A DNA stretch of 58,173 bases, from the NCBI GenBank assembly GCA_910575545.1, contig CAJTFH010000024.1:1-58173 (forward strand), read 5' to 3'. The stretch is from Bacteroidales bacterium. Its GTDB lineage: Bacteria > Bacteroidota > Bacteroidia > Bacteroidales > Muribaculaceae. The stretch's first letter is position 1. Each line of letters opens with the position of its first letter. Both the position numbers and the translations under genes were made by a program. This document shows, piece after piece, positions 1-9,005 of the stretch. The notes under the pieces were generated by a model, which had not been told where the DNA came from, did not search any database, and was given only the letters and a program-made list of their open reading frames with translations.

Positions 1-1
1 G

Positions 2-460
2 GATTCCAAAGGAATCAAAACCCGATGTCACACGGCGGTCGTACATTCGAGGGCATTGAAACGCGACATCCGTATCGTGGTCTGTCCGGTTGAAAACGGA
101 GAGCCTCTTCTTTACTTCTCTACCGACACCGACATGAGACCTGAAAAGATCATCGGTTTCTACCGCACACGCTTCCAGATCGAGTTCGGTATACGCGATG
201 CCAAGCAGTTTACCGGACTTCAGTCACAGCAGACCCGCGACAGGGAGCGGCTTGACTTTGCGTTCAATCTTTCCTTCACAGCCCTCAATGTCTGCAAAGA
301 GGTCATAAGGAAGGATTATCCGGATCTTTCGGTAGCGCAGTTCAAACGGCTTATGTTTGAATCTTATCTCGCCTCAACAATTATTTCGACTTGCGGAAAA
401 TCTCCGCATCTCAAAATAATTCAGAAAATAAATCATCGGTTGGCTCAGTTAGCGGCTTAG
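2..460 (+). CDS. IS4-family transposase, C-terminal fragment (5' end outside the window)
   Basis: The frame is open from base 2 and has no real start codon in the window, so this is the last ~152 codons of a gene cut by the edge. It carries the YREK signature of IS4-family DDE transposases, Y-x2-R-x3-E-x6-K (YRTRFQIEFGIRDAK); the E is the third catalytic acidic residue. The preceding stretch (RIVVCPVENG, LYFSTDTDM) fits the beta-strand core of the DDE fold. Downstream of the stop I could not define a terminal inverted repeat, so the end of the insertion sequence is not set. Family call is strong; whether the element is intact cannot be judged. Confidence 0.85.
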   Translation, partial: DSKGIKTRCHTAVVHSRALKRDIRIVVCPVENGEPLLYFSTDTDMRPEKIIGFYRTRFQIEFGIRDAKQFTGLQSQQTRDRERLDFAFNLSFTALNVCKEVIRKDYPDLSVAQFKRLMFESYLASTIISTCGKSPHLKIIQKINHRLAQLAA

Positions 461-544
461 CCAAGGCTGAACAACCTCAATTTTTACCGAATCATTGTTA
501 TATAACATCCGATGTCGGGATTTTGTTCATGCAGTGCGCTTAAA

Positions 545-587
545 ACATCAAGGCCGCCGAAGAGCGTTGCCCCGGTGGCCTTGGTGT
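545..587 (-). terminator. Rho-independent terminator after asnS
   Basis: Arms 545-558 and 574-587 form a 14-bp stem with two wobble pairs around a 15-nt loop. On the minus strand it is followed by TTTTAAG. It sits just past the asnS stop codon, so it probably ends the rluB-asnS transcript. Confidence 0.7.
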
Positions 588-618
588 TTCTGAGGTGAGG
601 TTTGTGTTGTCGGATTGA

Positions 619-2013
619 TTAGAACTCGGCCGATTTTGGTGTGCGCGGGAATGGGATGACGTCGCGTATGTTGGTCATACCGGTCACGAACAACACCAGG
701 CGCTCGAATCCGAGACCGAAGCCCGAATGGGGCACAGTGCCGAAACGGCGAGTGTCGAGATACCACCACATGTCTTTCATCGGGATGTTCATCTCTTCGA
801 TTCGTCCCATCAGTTTGTCGTAGTTTTCCTCACGCTCCGATCCTCCGATGATTTCGCCGATGGCAGGGAAGAGCACATCCATGGCGCGCACTGTCGAACC
901 GTCGTCGTTGAGCTTCATATAGAAGGCCTTTATTTCCTTGGGATAGCCGGTGAGGATTACGGGGCGTTTGAAATGTTTTTCTACCAGGAAGCGCTCATGC
1001 TCGCTCTGGAGGTCTACGCCCCATTTCACCGGGAACTCGAATTTATGCCCCGACTCTTCGAGAATCTTGATTCCCTCCGTGTAGGTCAGCCGCACGAACT
1101 CGGTGTTGACAACCGATTCGAGGCGGTTGATGAGTTCTTTGTCGTAGTGTTCCGACAGAAACTCGATATCGTCGCGGCAATGGTCAAGGGCATAGCGGAT
1201 GCAATATTTCAGGAAATCCTCAGCCAGATCCATATTCTCGTTGATATCGATGAATGCCACTTCAGGCTCAATCATCCAGAACTCTGCCAGGTGGCGCGGG
1301 GTGTTGGAGTTTTCAGCGCGGAAGGTCGGGCCGAATGTGTAGATGGCTCCGAGGGCGGTGGCTCCGAGTTCCCCTTCAAGCTGCCCCGACACTGTCAGTG
1401 CCGTTGGCTTGCCGAAGAAATCGCCTGAATAGTCTATGGCTCCCTCTTCGGTGCGCGGCACATTGTTAAGATCCATGGTGGTGACCTGGAACATTGCCCC
1501 GGCGCCTTCGCAGTCGCTGGCCGTAATCAGCGGTGTGTTGAGGTAGTAGAAACCGCGTTCCTGGAAATAGCGGTGGATGGCATATGCCAAAGTTGAACGC
1601 ACACGCAGCACTGCTGAGAAGGTGTTGGTGCGGGGGCGCAGGTGGGCTATTTCGCGCAGGAATTCAAGCGAATGGCCTTTTTTCTGCAAAGGATATGCTT
1701 CCGGGTCGGCTGTGCCGTAGATTTCAAGCTGCTTGGCCTGGATTTCTATGGTCTGCCCTTTTCCCTGGCTTTCAACCAGTATGCCATCGACATGACATGC
1801 CGCGCCGGTGGTGAGCGGTTTGAGTTGCTCGTCGGTGAAAGCGTTCATGTCGAAAACAATCTGTATGTTGCGAATTGTGCTGCCGTCGTTCAAAGCCACG
1901 AACTGCACATATTTGTTGCCTCGATGGGTGCGTACCCATCCTTTCACACAAACTTCCTGCCCGGTTAGTTCGGGCGCTTTGGCGAAAAGTTCGGCTATTT
2001 TTATCCGTTTCAT
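619..2013 (-). CDS. asnS: Asparaginyl-tRNA synthetase
   Basis: Class IIb aminoacyl-tRNA synthetase that charges tRNA-Asn with asparagine in the cytoplasm. The 464-residue length is normal. The N-terminal OB-fold anticodon-binding domain (about residues 18-100, [18 protein letters not shown]) is followed by the class II catalytic core, with motif 2 ([21 protein letters not shown] region) and motif 3 near the C-terminus ([13 protein letters not shown]). The N-insertion pattern and motif 2 context fit AsnRS rather than AspRS. It lies 14 nt downstream of the rluB stop on the same strand, so the two are probably co-transcribed, ending at the hairpin at 545-587. Confidence 0.97.
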   Translation of the reverse strand: MKRIKIAELFAKAPELTGQEVCVKGWVRTHRGNKYVQFVALNDGSTIRNIQIVFDMNAFTDEQLKPLTTGAACHVDGILVESQGKGQTIEIQAKQLEIYGTADPEAYPLQKKGHSLEFLREIAHLRPRTNTFSAVLRVRSTLAYAIHRYFQERGFYYLNTPLITASDCEGAGAMFQVTTMDLNNVPRTEEGAIDYSGDFFGKPTALTVSGQLEGELGATALGAIYTFGPTFRAENSNTPRHLAEFWMIEPEVAFIDINENMDLAEDFLKYCIRYALDHCRDDIEFLSEHYDKELINRLESVVNTEFVRLTYTEGIKILEESGHKFEFPVKWGVDLQSEHERFLVEKHFKRPVILTGYPKEIKAFYMKLNDDGSTVRAMDVLFPAIGEIIGGSEREENYDKLMGRIEEMNIPMKDMWWYLDTRRFGTVPHSGFGLGFERLVLFVTGMTNIRDVIPFPRTPKSAEF

Positions 2014-2027
2014 AACGTGTTGTTTAA

Positions 2028-3659
2028 TTATTCAAATGAACCCATCTTGAGGAAGTTTACCTCCTCCTGGGTTAGATAGCGCCAGCGTCCGCGGGGAAGG
2101 TTCTTTTTGGTGAGACCTGCGAAGTAGACTCTGTCGAGTTTGGTGACATGGTAACCAAGCGACTCGAATATGCGGCGCACAATGCGGTTGCGTCCCGAAT
2201 GGATTTCGATGCCGGCCTGGTTGCGGTCGGTCTCGGTGGCATATGATATGGCATCGGCGTGGATGGGGCCGTCTTCCAGTTCTATGCCGTCGGCTATGCG
2301 CTGCATGTCCTCTTCAGCGATATCCTTGTCAGTCCAGACATGGTAGATTTTCTTCTTCACATATTTGGGATGAGTGAGCTTCGAGGCAAGGTCACCGTCG
2401 TTGGTCAGCAGCAATACGCCTGTAGTGTTGCGGTCGAGACGTCCTACGGGATAAATGCGCTCGTTGCAGGCGCCTTTCACCAGGTCAAGCACCGTTGTGC
2501 GGCCGTTGGGGTCGTCGGAGGTTGTCACACAGTCTTTGGGCTTGTTGAGCAATATGTAGCATTTGCTTTCGAGTGCAACTACCTTTGCATCATACTCTAC
2601 AGTGTCGTCGTGTGAAATCTTCGTGCCGAGTTCGGTAACGACCTGGCCGTTGACCTTCACAAGGCCTTGCTGGATGAATTCATCTGCTTCGCGGCGTGAG
2701 CATATCCCTGCGTTTGCCATGAACTTGTTCAGGCGGATTTTTTCATCCGGATCGGGCAGCGGGAGTTCATATTCTATGCGCTTGGGGCGCGGAGTGAAAC
2801 TTTTCCCTTGGCGGAAAGGTGCTTTCTGGAAGCGGTTCCCCTGCTGGTTGTTGTAGCCTCCGGGGCGCTGCTGGTAGCCACCCTGCTGGCGGTTCTGGTT
2901 GTAGCCGCCTTGTTGGTTGTCGCGGTTGTAACCTCCCTGGCGCTGCTGATAGCCGCCCTGGTTGTTGTAGCCTCCGGGGCGCTGTTGGTATCCTCCCTGC
3001 TGGCGGTTCTGGTTGTAACCTCCCTGGCGCTGCTGATAGCCGCCCTGGTTGTTGTAGCCACCGGGGCGCTGCTGGTAGCCTCCCTGTTGGCGGTTCTGGT
3101 TGTAGCCTCCCTGGCGCTGCTGGTAGCCCCCCTGGTTGTTATAGCGTGGCTGATAACCCTGACGGGGCTGGTAGCCCTGGCGTGGTTGATAACCGCCGGT
3201 ATGTTGGGTGGCCGGTGTGGCTGCTGCGTCAGTAGCTGCCGCATCAGTGGTTGTTGCTGTTGTGCCGGTCTCGCCGATGGTTTCAGGCGATTCAGGCCGC
3301 TGCTGGGCATAGCGCTGCTGATAGCCCCCTTGCTGGCGGTTCTGGTTATATCCGCCCTGGCGTTGCTGGTAGCCCCCATGGTTATATCCCCCTGGACGGA
3401 ATCCTCCTGGGCGCTGCTGGTAACCGCCTTGACGTGGCTGATATCCGCCTTGGCGCGGCTGGTAGCCTTGCGGGCGGTAAGGACGGTCGTGTTGCTGATA
3501 CCCTTGGCGCTCACCGTCGGCAGTGGGCGTGCGGTTTTCACCGGGGGTGAACGATTGATTCTCGTAATTGTGTTCGGTGCTGTGGGGATTGCTGTCATTC
3601 AGCCCCATGGGTTGCCCGATTCTCGGACGTTTCGGTTTTTTAGCTTCGTTAGCTTCCAT
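2028..3659 (-). CDS. rluB: 23S rRNA pseudouridine synthase RluB-like, with a long RGG/GYQ-rich N-terminal extension
   Basis: Member of the RsuA/RluB/E/F family, which isomerises uridine in rRNA. The last ~240 residues hold the S4 RNA-binding domain ([20 protein letters not shown]) and the catalytic domain with the Asp motif [13 protein letters not shown]. The first ~300 residues are an atypical low-complexity extension built of [15 protein letters not shown] and GGYNNQ units with an Ala/Thr-rich break, probably disordered and RNA-binding. I place the start at the ATG at 3659 ([13 protein letters not shown]): an upstream in-frame ATG would add 17 residues (MPRGIVEAG...) unlike the family. First gene of an operon with asnS. 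RluB is the likeliest family member; RsuA or RluF activity cannot be excluded. Confidence 0.9.
   Translation of the reverse strand: MEANEAKKPKRPRIGQPMGLNDSNPHSTEHNYENQSFTPGENRTPTADGERQGYQQHDRPYRPQGYQPRQGGYQPRQGGYQQRPGGFRPGGYNHGGYQQRQGGYNQNRQQGGYQQRYAQQRPESPETIGETGTTATTTDAAATDAAATPATQHTGGYQPRQGYQPRQGYQPRYNNQGGYQQRQGGYNQNRQQGGYQQRPGGYNNQGGYQQRQGGYNQNRQQGGYQQRPGGYNNQGGYQQRQGGYNRDNQQGGYNQNRQQGGYQQRPGGYNNQQGNRFQKAPFRQGKSFTPRPKRIEYELPLPDPDEKIRLNKFMANAGICSRREADEFIQQGLVKVNGQVVTELGTKISHDDTVEYDAKVVALESKCYILLNKPKDCVTTSDDPNGRTTVLDLVKGACNERIYPVGRLDRNTTGVLLLTNDGDLASKLTHPKYVKKKIYHVWTDKDIAEEDMQRIADGIELEDGPIHADAISYATETDRNQAGIEIHSGRNRIVRRIFESLGYHVTKLDRVYFAGLTKKNLPRGRWRYLTQEEVNFLKMGSFE
2844..3131. repeat. Tandem 87-bp coding repeat in rluB
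   Basis: Two exact 29-residue copies ([16 protein letters not shown] plus [13 protein letters not shown]) and one 38-residue expanded copy, read on the minus strand. Shorter GGYQ-type units continue to about 3470. Such repeats should vary in copy number between strains without breaking the frame. Confidence 0.9.
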
Positions 3660-3896
3660 GATTGTAAATAAAAAATGATGGCGACCTGCCTCTACGATGC
3701 CTCGCGGCAAACTTCAGGCTAAGTGCTTTTTGCTGGTGTTAACTTTTTTGATATATTGTAATTTAAAATATTTTGGTTTGCAAGCATCCCTCATGGATTT
3801 GCTTGTTATGGCTTTTGTCAAACACTTCCAGTCCCATATTTGCGACGAGAGCCTAATGCATTGGGGCGTGGGAAGTTGCTTCTGAATATTTTAACA

Positions 3897-3927
3897 CAAA
3901 AGTAGGGTAAATTGTCGTAACATCCAA
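3897..3927 (-). promoter_or_regulatory. Bacteroidetes-type promoter for rluB-asnS
   Basis: Reading the minus strand: TTG (3927-3925), exactly 20 nt, then TACTTTTG (3904-3897), matching the phylum consensus TTG-N19/21-TAnnTTTG. Transcription would start near 3890, leaving an unusually long leader of about 230 nt before the rluB ATG. I saw no convincing fold or coding sequence in that AT-rich leader. Confidence 0.6.
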
Positions 3928-3973
3928 AAAAATACAGTGTTTTTTAATTGATATGGCAAGTTATGATGATAAA

Positions 3974-4004
3974 GGCGGTGTGCCGGAATTTCCGACACAC
4001 CGCC
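3974..4004. terminator. Hairpin, member of the GGCGGTGTG terminator family
   Basis: Arms 3974-3988 and 3990-4004 pair over 15 positions with a single mismatch. The sequence (GGCGGTGTGCCGGAA...) closely resembles hairpins at 5261-5298, 28526-28561 and 54572-54607. It lies downstream of the sorting-tail relic and ispB on the minus strand and probably ends that transcript. Confidence 0.6.
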
Positions 4005-4063
4005 GTTTGGCTATATAAACCCTTATGGCAGGGAGTGAGGTGGGCTTCAGAATTTATACCGGC

Positions 4064-4189
4064 CTATCTGACAATAAGTTTCCGTGTCAGATCTCCGGCT
4101 TTTACCAGATAGACTCCGTTGCCTGCGGCAATTTCTGTAACATCACTTCCGGTGGAATTATCAGTTTTCGCGTGTGATGATGAAGTCGA
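4064..4189 (-). pseudogene. Relic of a type-IX-like C-terminal sorting domain
   Basis: The minus strand encodes STGSDVTEIAAGNGVYLVK then AGDLTRKLIVR and a TAG stop at 4066-4064, the typical end of Bacteroidales surface proteins with a C-terminal sorting domain (compare AGIYIIGGKKVTVK in the 19.3 kb gene). The frame is open only from 4189, has no start codon, and its first third overlaps the 3' end of ispB in another frame. This looks like the tail of a deleted secreted protein left beside ispB. The translation is seen directly; the origin by deletion is inferred. Confidence 0.7.
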
Positions 4190-5132
4190 TTAACGACAAC
4201 AGGGCTCGTCGTTGTTCGTTGTCGGGAAACCGTTTCAGCAACTCGGCAGCCTGGTCGCGCAGACGCCTCATGGTTGCATATGCATAATCTATGCCGCCTT
4301 CCTCGATTGCGAATGAAATCAGTTCGTTGACCTGTGCGGGATCAAGGTGGGGGGCTTGCGCCAGTTCTGCCATCTGCTGGCTACGGGGGCTTCCATTCTT
4401 GAGGGCATGGAGCAAAGGCAGTGTGATTTTCCCTTCTCTAAGGTCGTTGCCTGTCGGTTTTCCTATCTTTTCATCTGAAAAGTAGTCGAAAATATCATCT
4501 TTTATTTGGAAACATAACCCCAGCAGACGGGCGAACTCGCGCAGGGTGTCAAGTCTGTCATCGTCAACTTCAACTCCATATGCTCCAACTTCGACACACG
4601 ACACGAACAGTGATGCCGTCTTGCGGTATATAATCTGAAAATATGATTCTTCATCAAGATTGTTGTAGCGGGCGGTGTAGATTTCGTCAAGTTCCCCGAT
4701 GGAGAGCAGTCGGCCGAGGTCGGAGATGGACTTCACAACCCTGATGTCGTTGGTGGCGACACTCTGCAACAATGCGTTTGACAGGAAAAAATCACCTACC
4801 AGCACAGCCAGATGGTTATCCCATGTGCCGTTGATGGTTGATGAACCCCGGCGGGTCACAGTGTCGTCAACAACATCGTCGTGGATTAGCGACGCATTAT
4901 GGAGCAGCTCAACAGCCACGGCTCCGGCAATCACTTTTTCGTTGACCTGCCCGAGCAATTTGGCGCTGAGCAGCACTATGATGGGGCGTATCTGTTTTCC
5001 TTTCTTTTCGAGGTAGGAATTTATGACCGTATTCATCAACGCATTAGGCGAACCCAACGCGCTGGCGATACGGTCGTTGAGCGCAGTAAGTTCTGGAGCC
5101 AATGTCTGTTGAATGTTCTGAAATGTGGTCAT
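4161..5132 (-). CDS. ispB: Polyprenyl (octaprenyl-type) diphosphate synthase
   Basis: Trans-isoprenyl diphosphate synthase that extends allylic diphosphates with IPP to build the long chain used for menaquinone. The 323 residues show the first Asp-rich motif with the following Arg (LIHDDVVDDTVTRRG), the second (QIKDDIFDYFSD), and the N-terminal GKQIRP element that binds IPP. Small residues ahead of the first Asp motif fit a long-chain rather than geranyl or farnesyl product, but exact chain length cannot be read. The ATG at 5132 agrees with family starts. The gene ends directly against a relic sorting tail. Confidence 0.93.
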   Translation of the reverse strand: MTTFQNIQQTLAPELTALNDRIASALGSPNALMNTVINSYLEKKGKQIRPIIVLLSAKLLGQVNEKVIAGAVAVELLHNASLIHDDVVDDTVTRRGSSTINGTWDNHLAVLVGDFFLSNALLQSVATNDIRVVKSISDLGRLLSIGELDEIYTARYNNLDEESYFQIIYRKTASLFVSCVEVGAYGVEVDDDRLDTLREFARLLGLCFQIKDDIFDYFSDEKIGKPTGNDLREGKITLPLLHALKNGSPRSQQMAELAQAPHLDPAQVNELISFAIEEGGIDYAYATMRRLRDQAAELLKRFPDNEQRRALLSLIDFIITREN

Positions 5133-5260
5133 TTTCCTGAATTGTAGTGCAAAATTAGTAAAACTTGGGATATATCATCCCGTTTCCTGCAAAATTTATG
5201 TATAAAGGTTTTTAAAGGCTGGTAATGGTTGCCGCCGGTCTGCTTGTTCTGGATGCATTG

Positions 5261-5298
5261 AAAAGGCGGTGCGTCAAATTTTTGACATACCGCCTTTT
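5261..5298. terminator. Terminator hairpin after the histidine kinase
   Basis: Arms 5261-5278 and 5281-5298 (AAAAGGCGGTGCGTCAAA) pair along 18 positions with one mismatch and one wobble, flanked by A and T runs on both sides, so it can act in both directions. It lies between the kinase stop and the ispB start. It belongs to the same hairpin family as 3974-4004. Confidence 0.75.
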
Positions 5299-5357
5299 GT
5301 TGCCGGATGGTTCATTATGACCCACCGCTTATTCATTGATTCTGGTTGCTGAAGGTG

Positions 5358-6854
5358 TCACCCTTTCAGTTCGAGAATGAATCTTGCGCCTTTGCGGTAT
5401 CCTTGGTCAAGGCTGAGGCGTCCGTTCATCCGCGTTGCGCGCAATGCGCATATCGGCAGTCCGAGGCCGTCGCCTTCGGTGAGGTCGCGCACATCAGTGA
5501 ACGGCTTGAACAGGTTATCCCTCTGTTCCTCAGCGATTCCGCACCCCGTGTCGGTGATGATATACTGGTAGGTGTGGGGCCCGCGTTTTTTAAGCTCAAC
5601 CGAGATGTGGTTCCCTTTGGGGGTGTGGAGTGCTGCGTTGTTGAGGAGGTGGCACAGGATGAGCTGAACTTCCTCCCGGTTGATTTTCATGGAAAGTTTC
5701 GGCACATCGACGGTCATGTTCTCCCGGCCGGTCAGCCCCATGTTATCGATTACACCGGCTGTGAATGATTGCATGTTGACCTCTTCTGTTTCCAACGGTT
5801 CTGTCAGGGTGTTTTCGAGGTCGGATAATTCCTGTATATGGTCTGAGAATCCTCGCAGGGCTTTCACCGCAGGATGTTTCTGGTCGAGTGTGTCGAGCGT
5901 GGGTTTCATCTGCGCGGAGATGTTGTGGATGAACTCGGTTTTCAGCAGGTTGTGCTCGTTTGCTGTGGCGATAGCCTCTTTCTGTTTGCGGGTGAGCATG
6001 ATGAAGCGGAGCAACATGACGGCAAGCAACCCCAGCGCACCCAACAGCACCGCTGCCAGCACGCATAATGCTATTATGATGTATTGTTTGCCGCTTATGG
6101 TGCTCTCTTTGTCGGCTATTGTGGCGAGGCTTTCGTCATATTTGGCTTGCAGTGCGGCATATTCTTTGCTTGAACGAAGGGCGTTGACCGAATCAGTCCA
6201 CACGTTGTATTTTTCATATGTGCGTCCCAACAGCGGGGCATTGTTGGCCCTGACAGCCATGTTGATCAGATTGCGGTAGCATTTGTCAACAAGGTCGTAG
6301 TCTTCGGTTGCCTTCGATTGGGCCACGAGGCTGTTGAAAGCGGCATCCCCGTCGCGTGTCAGGCCTAAAGCATAGAAGCTGTTCGCTTTTTGATAGAGAA
6401 GGTCGGTTGCGAGTGAGTCGTTTTTCGCTGCTTTCGCTGCTTCTTCCATACGGGCGACCTGCTCTCTGACTTTGGCGGCGTTTTTAAGTTTCAGGTACAT
6501 GGCCATCCGCTCTTTATGGATAGGGTAGTGGAGGTCAGGCCGAGGCCTGGCTTTGGCGGATTCTGTTTCAGAAAGTATGCCATCGAGCCGCGACAGCACC
6601 TCAAACGCCTCTTTGTAGTAGTTTTCCCGGTGGTAGAGAGAGGCGGTGTTGACAGCGCATTTCACAGCGTTGTCGGTCTGTCCGGCTGATACGAATGAAT
6701 TGTAGGCCTGCAGGAAAAGATACCTGGCTTTGACATATTCTTTGTTGTCGAGCGAGGCCTGGGCTTGTTTCATAAGCTCATTCCCTTTGCTTTGGGCGTG
6801 GGTGGCGGTGATTCCAAATGCAATCAGAATAAGGATAGCGTATAGCTTTTTCAT
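5358..6854 (-). CDS. TPR-containing membrane sensor histidine kinase
   Basis: 498 residues. A signal peptide (1-20, ending ATHAQ) is followed by TPR-like helical repeats (about 25-215) that would lie in the periplasm, a coiled stretch, one membrane helix (258-285), then a cytoplasmic kinase. The phospho-acceptor is H310 (FIHNISAQM), the N box LLNNAALHT is at 403-411, G1 DTGCGI at 435-440 and G2 GDGLGLPI at 461-468. The usual proline after the H box is displaced (QMKPTL rather than IRTPL). No receiver domain or response-regulator gene is adjacent, so its partner and signal are unknown. Divergent from trmB. Confidence 0.9.
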   Translation of the reverse strand: MKKLYAILILIAFGITATHAQSKGNELMKQAQASLDNKEYVKARYLFLQAYNSFVSAGQTDNAVKCAVNTASLYHRENYYKEAFEVLSRLDGILSETESAKARPRPDLHYPIHKERMAMYLKLKNAAKVREQVARMEEAAKAAKNDSLATDLLYQKANSFYALGLTRDGDAAFNSLVAQSKATEDYDLVDKCYRNLINMAVRANNAPLLGRTYEKYNVWTDSVNALRSSKEYAALQAKYDESLATIADKESTISGKQYIIIALCVLAAVLLGALGLLAVMLLRFIMLTRKQKEAIATANEHNLLKTEFIHNISAQMKPTLDTLDQKHPAVKALRGFSDHIQELSDLENTLTEPLETEEVNMQSFTAGVIDNMGLTGRENMTVDVPKLSMKINREEVQLILCHLLNNAALHTPKGNHISVELKKRGPHTYQYIITDTGCGIAEEQRDNLFKPFTDVRDLTEGDGLGLPICALRATRMNGRLSLDQGYRKGARFILELKG

Positions 6855-7032
6855 GTCATTAAGAGTTTGTTAAAAACACCTTCTGAAAAACGATGGGTGA
6901 TAAACGCTCGGTTTATAATTGCAAAGATAGGATAAAATATTATACAACCTGTTTTGTATCTGCAAAAATATTCGCAGATATGTGTTAATTAGCATATGTG
7001 AAACATGCATGGAGGGGTTTCTTTGCAGGCGG

Positions 7033-7065
7033 TTGTGATTGTACCATTGTTTTTTCGTAAATTTG
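7033..7065 (+). promoter_or_regulatory. Probable promoter for trmB-mrp-aroQ
   Basis: TTG at 7033-7035 and TAAATTTG at 7058-7065 with 22 nt between, slightly longer than the usual 19-21. It lies 33 nt before the trmB ATG. Confidence 0.45.
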
Positions 7066-7098
7066 CCGTTGACAACGCCTGTGGCGTGTAATCAGACT

Positions 7099-7845
7099 AT
7101 GGGAAAAAACAAGCTGAAGAAATTCCGTGAGATGGAGACGCTTGAATGCGTGTTCCAGTATCCATTCGGTGTGCTCAGGCAGACCGGTTTCCCTTTGCGT
7201 GGCCGGTGGCATGAGGGGTATTTCCATAACGACGGCCCGATAGTGCTGGAGCTTGGCTGCGGCAAAGGGGAATACACCGTGGGGCTGGCGCGCCGCTATC
7301 CCGGCAAAAACTTCATCGGAATCGACATAAAAGGAGCCCGCATGTGGACCGGAGCATGTCAGGCCCGCGATGAGAAGCTGGCGAATGTCGCGTTTGTGCG
7401 TACCAATATCGAGCTGCTGGCTGAATTTTTCGCACCCGGCGAGGTCAGCGAGATATGGATTACTTTCCCTGACCCCCAGATGAAAAAGGTTCGCAAGCGG
7501 CTGACTTCTACCATATTCCTGAATCTTTACCGCACGGTTCTGAAGCCGGGCGGCATGGTGAGGCTGAAAACCGACAGTCCGTTTCTATACACATATACCC
7601 GCCTGATGGCGCGCCTTAACGGCATCATTCCTGAAACCGACACCGATGACCTCTACCATAGCGGCGTTGCTGATGAGATTCTGCAAATCCGCACATTTTA
7701 TGAACAGCAATGGCTCGACCGGGGTTTGACTATAAAATACATATCCTTCCCGCTTGACCACCAACGGCAGCTCGAAGAACCCGACGATGAGATTCCGTTT
7801 GACACCTACCGCAGTTTCTCGCGAGGAGAGCTGCAAGGGTCATGA
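7099..7845 (+). CDS. trmB: tRNA (guanine-N7-)-methyltransferase
   Basis: SAM-dependent enzyme that makes m7G46 in the variable loop of tRNAs. 248 residues from the ATG at 7099 (MGKNKLKKF), which fits the family; an in-frame start 20 codons upstream would fall inside the probable promoter. Seen motifs are SAM site VLELGCGKGEYTVGLA, the acidic/basic tract IGIDIKGARMW, and the catalytic-region signature WITFPDPQMKK. It is 33 nt ahead of mrp on the same strand, so probably co-transcribed. Confidence 0.95.
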   Translation: MGKNKLKKFREMETLECVFQYPFGVLRQTGFPLRGRWHEGYFHNDGPIVLELGCGKGEYTVGLARRYPGKNFIGIDIKGARMWTGACQARDEKLANVAFVRTNIELLAEFFAPGEVSEIWITFPDPQMKKVRKRLTSTIFLNLYRTVLKPGGMVRLKTDSPFLYTYTRLMARLNGIIPETDTDDLYHSGVADEILQIRTFYEQQWLDRGLTIKYISFPLDHQRQLEEPDDEIPFDTYRSFSRGELQGS

Positions 7846-7878
7846 ATTTTACCTAATAAAAAACGCTATATCCTGGAA

Positions 7879-8988
7879 ATGGAAAGATTATACCCCCAAC
7901 TGATTCTTGATGCGCTGAAAAATGTGCGTTATCCGGCCTCCGGAAAAAACATTGTGGATGCCGGGATGGTTGAAGATGACATACGCATCGACGGCAATAA
8001 AGTCAGCTTCTCGCTGGTGTTTGACAAGCCGACGGACCCGTTTATAAAATCGCTCGTCAAGGCCTCTGAAGCGGCGATTGCCACCTATGTCTCGCCTGAG
8101 GTCGACATAAAGGGGAATATCGCGGTTAAAACGCGCCAGGAAGCTCCGCAGCCGGCCGTCAGGCCTCTCGCTCAGGTGAAAAATATTGTCGGCATAAGCT
8201 CCGGAAAAGGTGGGGTGGGGAAATCTACCGTGGCCTCGAACCTGGCTGTGGCTCTTGCCCGTGAAGGCTACAAGGTGGGGTTGCTTGATGCCGATATATT
8301 CGGCCCGTCGATGCCTAAAATGTTCGGTGTGGAGGATGCCGAGCTTTATATGCACCATGTCGACGGCCGAGAACTTATTATTCCCCATGAACGCTACGGG
8401 GTGAAGCTGCTTTCGATAGGTTTTCTTGTTGATAAAAACGCCCCGGTGCTGTGGCGTGGCAGCATGGCGTCGAATGCCCTGCGCCAGCTGATTTGTGATG
8501 CCGATTGGGGCGAACTCGATTATTTCCTGATTGATATGCCTCCGGGTACCAGCGACATCCATCTCACTTTGGTGCAGACCCTTCCGCTGACAGGGGTTGT
8601 GATTGTCTCAACCCCTCAGCAGGTGGCTTTGGCCGATGCCCGCAAGGGGATAGCCATGTTTACCGGCGAAAAAGTGAATGTGCCCATTCTGGGGCTTGTG
8701 GAAAATATGGCCTGGTTCACTCCGGCGCAGCATCCCGGCGAGCGCTATTATATCTTCGGCAAAGAGGGTGGTGTTGAGCTGGCCAAGGAGCTTGGAGTCA
8801 AGTTCCTGGCGCAGATTCCGCTGGTGGCCGATGTGTGCGGCGACGGTGATGCCGGCACCCCTATTGCGCTTGGCGATACCGTCATGGCTCATGAGTTCGC
8901 CCATCTGGCCCATGAGGTTGTTGACGCGGTCAATGAGCGCAACAACACTTTGCCCCCGACCCGCAAGGTCAATGTTACCAAGAAGTGA
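7879..8988 (+). CDS. mrp: Mrp/NBP35-type iron-sulfur cluster carrier ATPase
   Basis: 369 residues. An N-terminal MIP18/DUF59 domain (about 1-90) precedes a SIMIBI-class ATPase with the deviant P-loop GKGGVGKST (109-117), DADIFGPSMP and DMPPGTSD motifs. The family holds and transfers Fe-S clusters as a dimer. The CxxC pair that bridges the cluster in E. coli Mrp is absent: the corresponding stretch here reads NMAWFTPAQHPGERYYIFG. Its stop is 17 nt before the aroQ ATG. Confidence 0.92.
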   Translation: MERLYPQLILDALKNVRYPASGKNIVDAGMVEDDIRIDGNKVSFSLVFDKPTDPFIKSLVKASEAAIATYVSPEVDIKGNIAVKTRQEAPQPAVRPLAQVKNIVGISSGKGGVGKSTVASNLAVALAREGYKVGLLDADIFGPSMPKMFGVEDAELYMHHVDGRELIIPHERYGVKLLSIGFLVDKNAPVLWRGSMASNALRQLICDADWGELDYFLIDMPPGTSDIHLTLVQTLPLTGVVIVSTPQQVALADARKGIAMFTGEKVNVPILGLVENMAWFTPAQHPGERYYIFGKEGGVELAKELGVKFLAQIPLVADVCGDGDAGTPIALGDTVMAHEFAHLAHEVVDAVNERNNTLPPTRKVNVTKK

Positions 8989-9005
8989 ACAATAATGCTG
9001 CTGAG

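Noticed and set aside
495-506. TGTTATATAACA palindrome as the terminal repeat of the left-edge IS
   Set aside because: The other end of the IS is outside the window, so a terminal repeat cannot be matched.
727-1428. 233-codon plus-strand frame
   Set aside because: Antisense of asnS with no recognisable domain.
2844-3480. Tandem repeats that could suggest a CRISPR array
   Set aside because: The repeats are in frame within rluB, have no unique spacers, and there are no cas genes.
2808-3671. 287-codon plus-strand frame with a very hydrophobic product
   Set aside because: It is the antisense of the GGYQQR repeats in rluB; the Leu/Val-rich reading results from Gln/Gly codons on the other strand.
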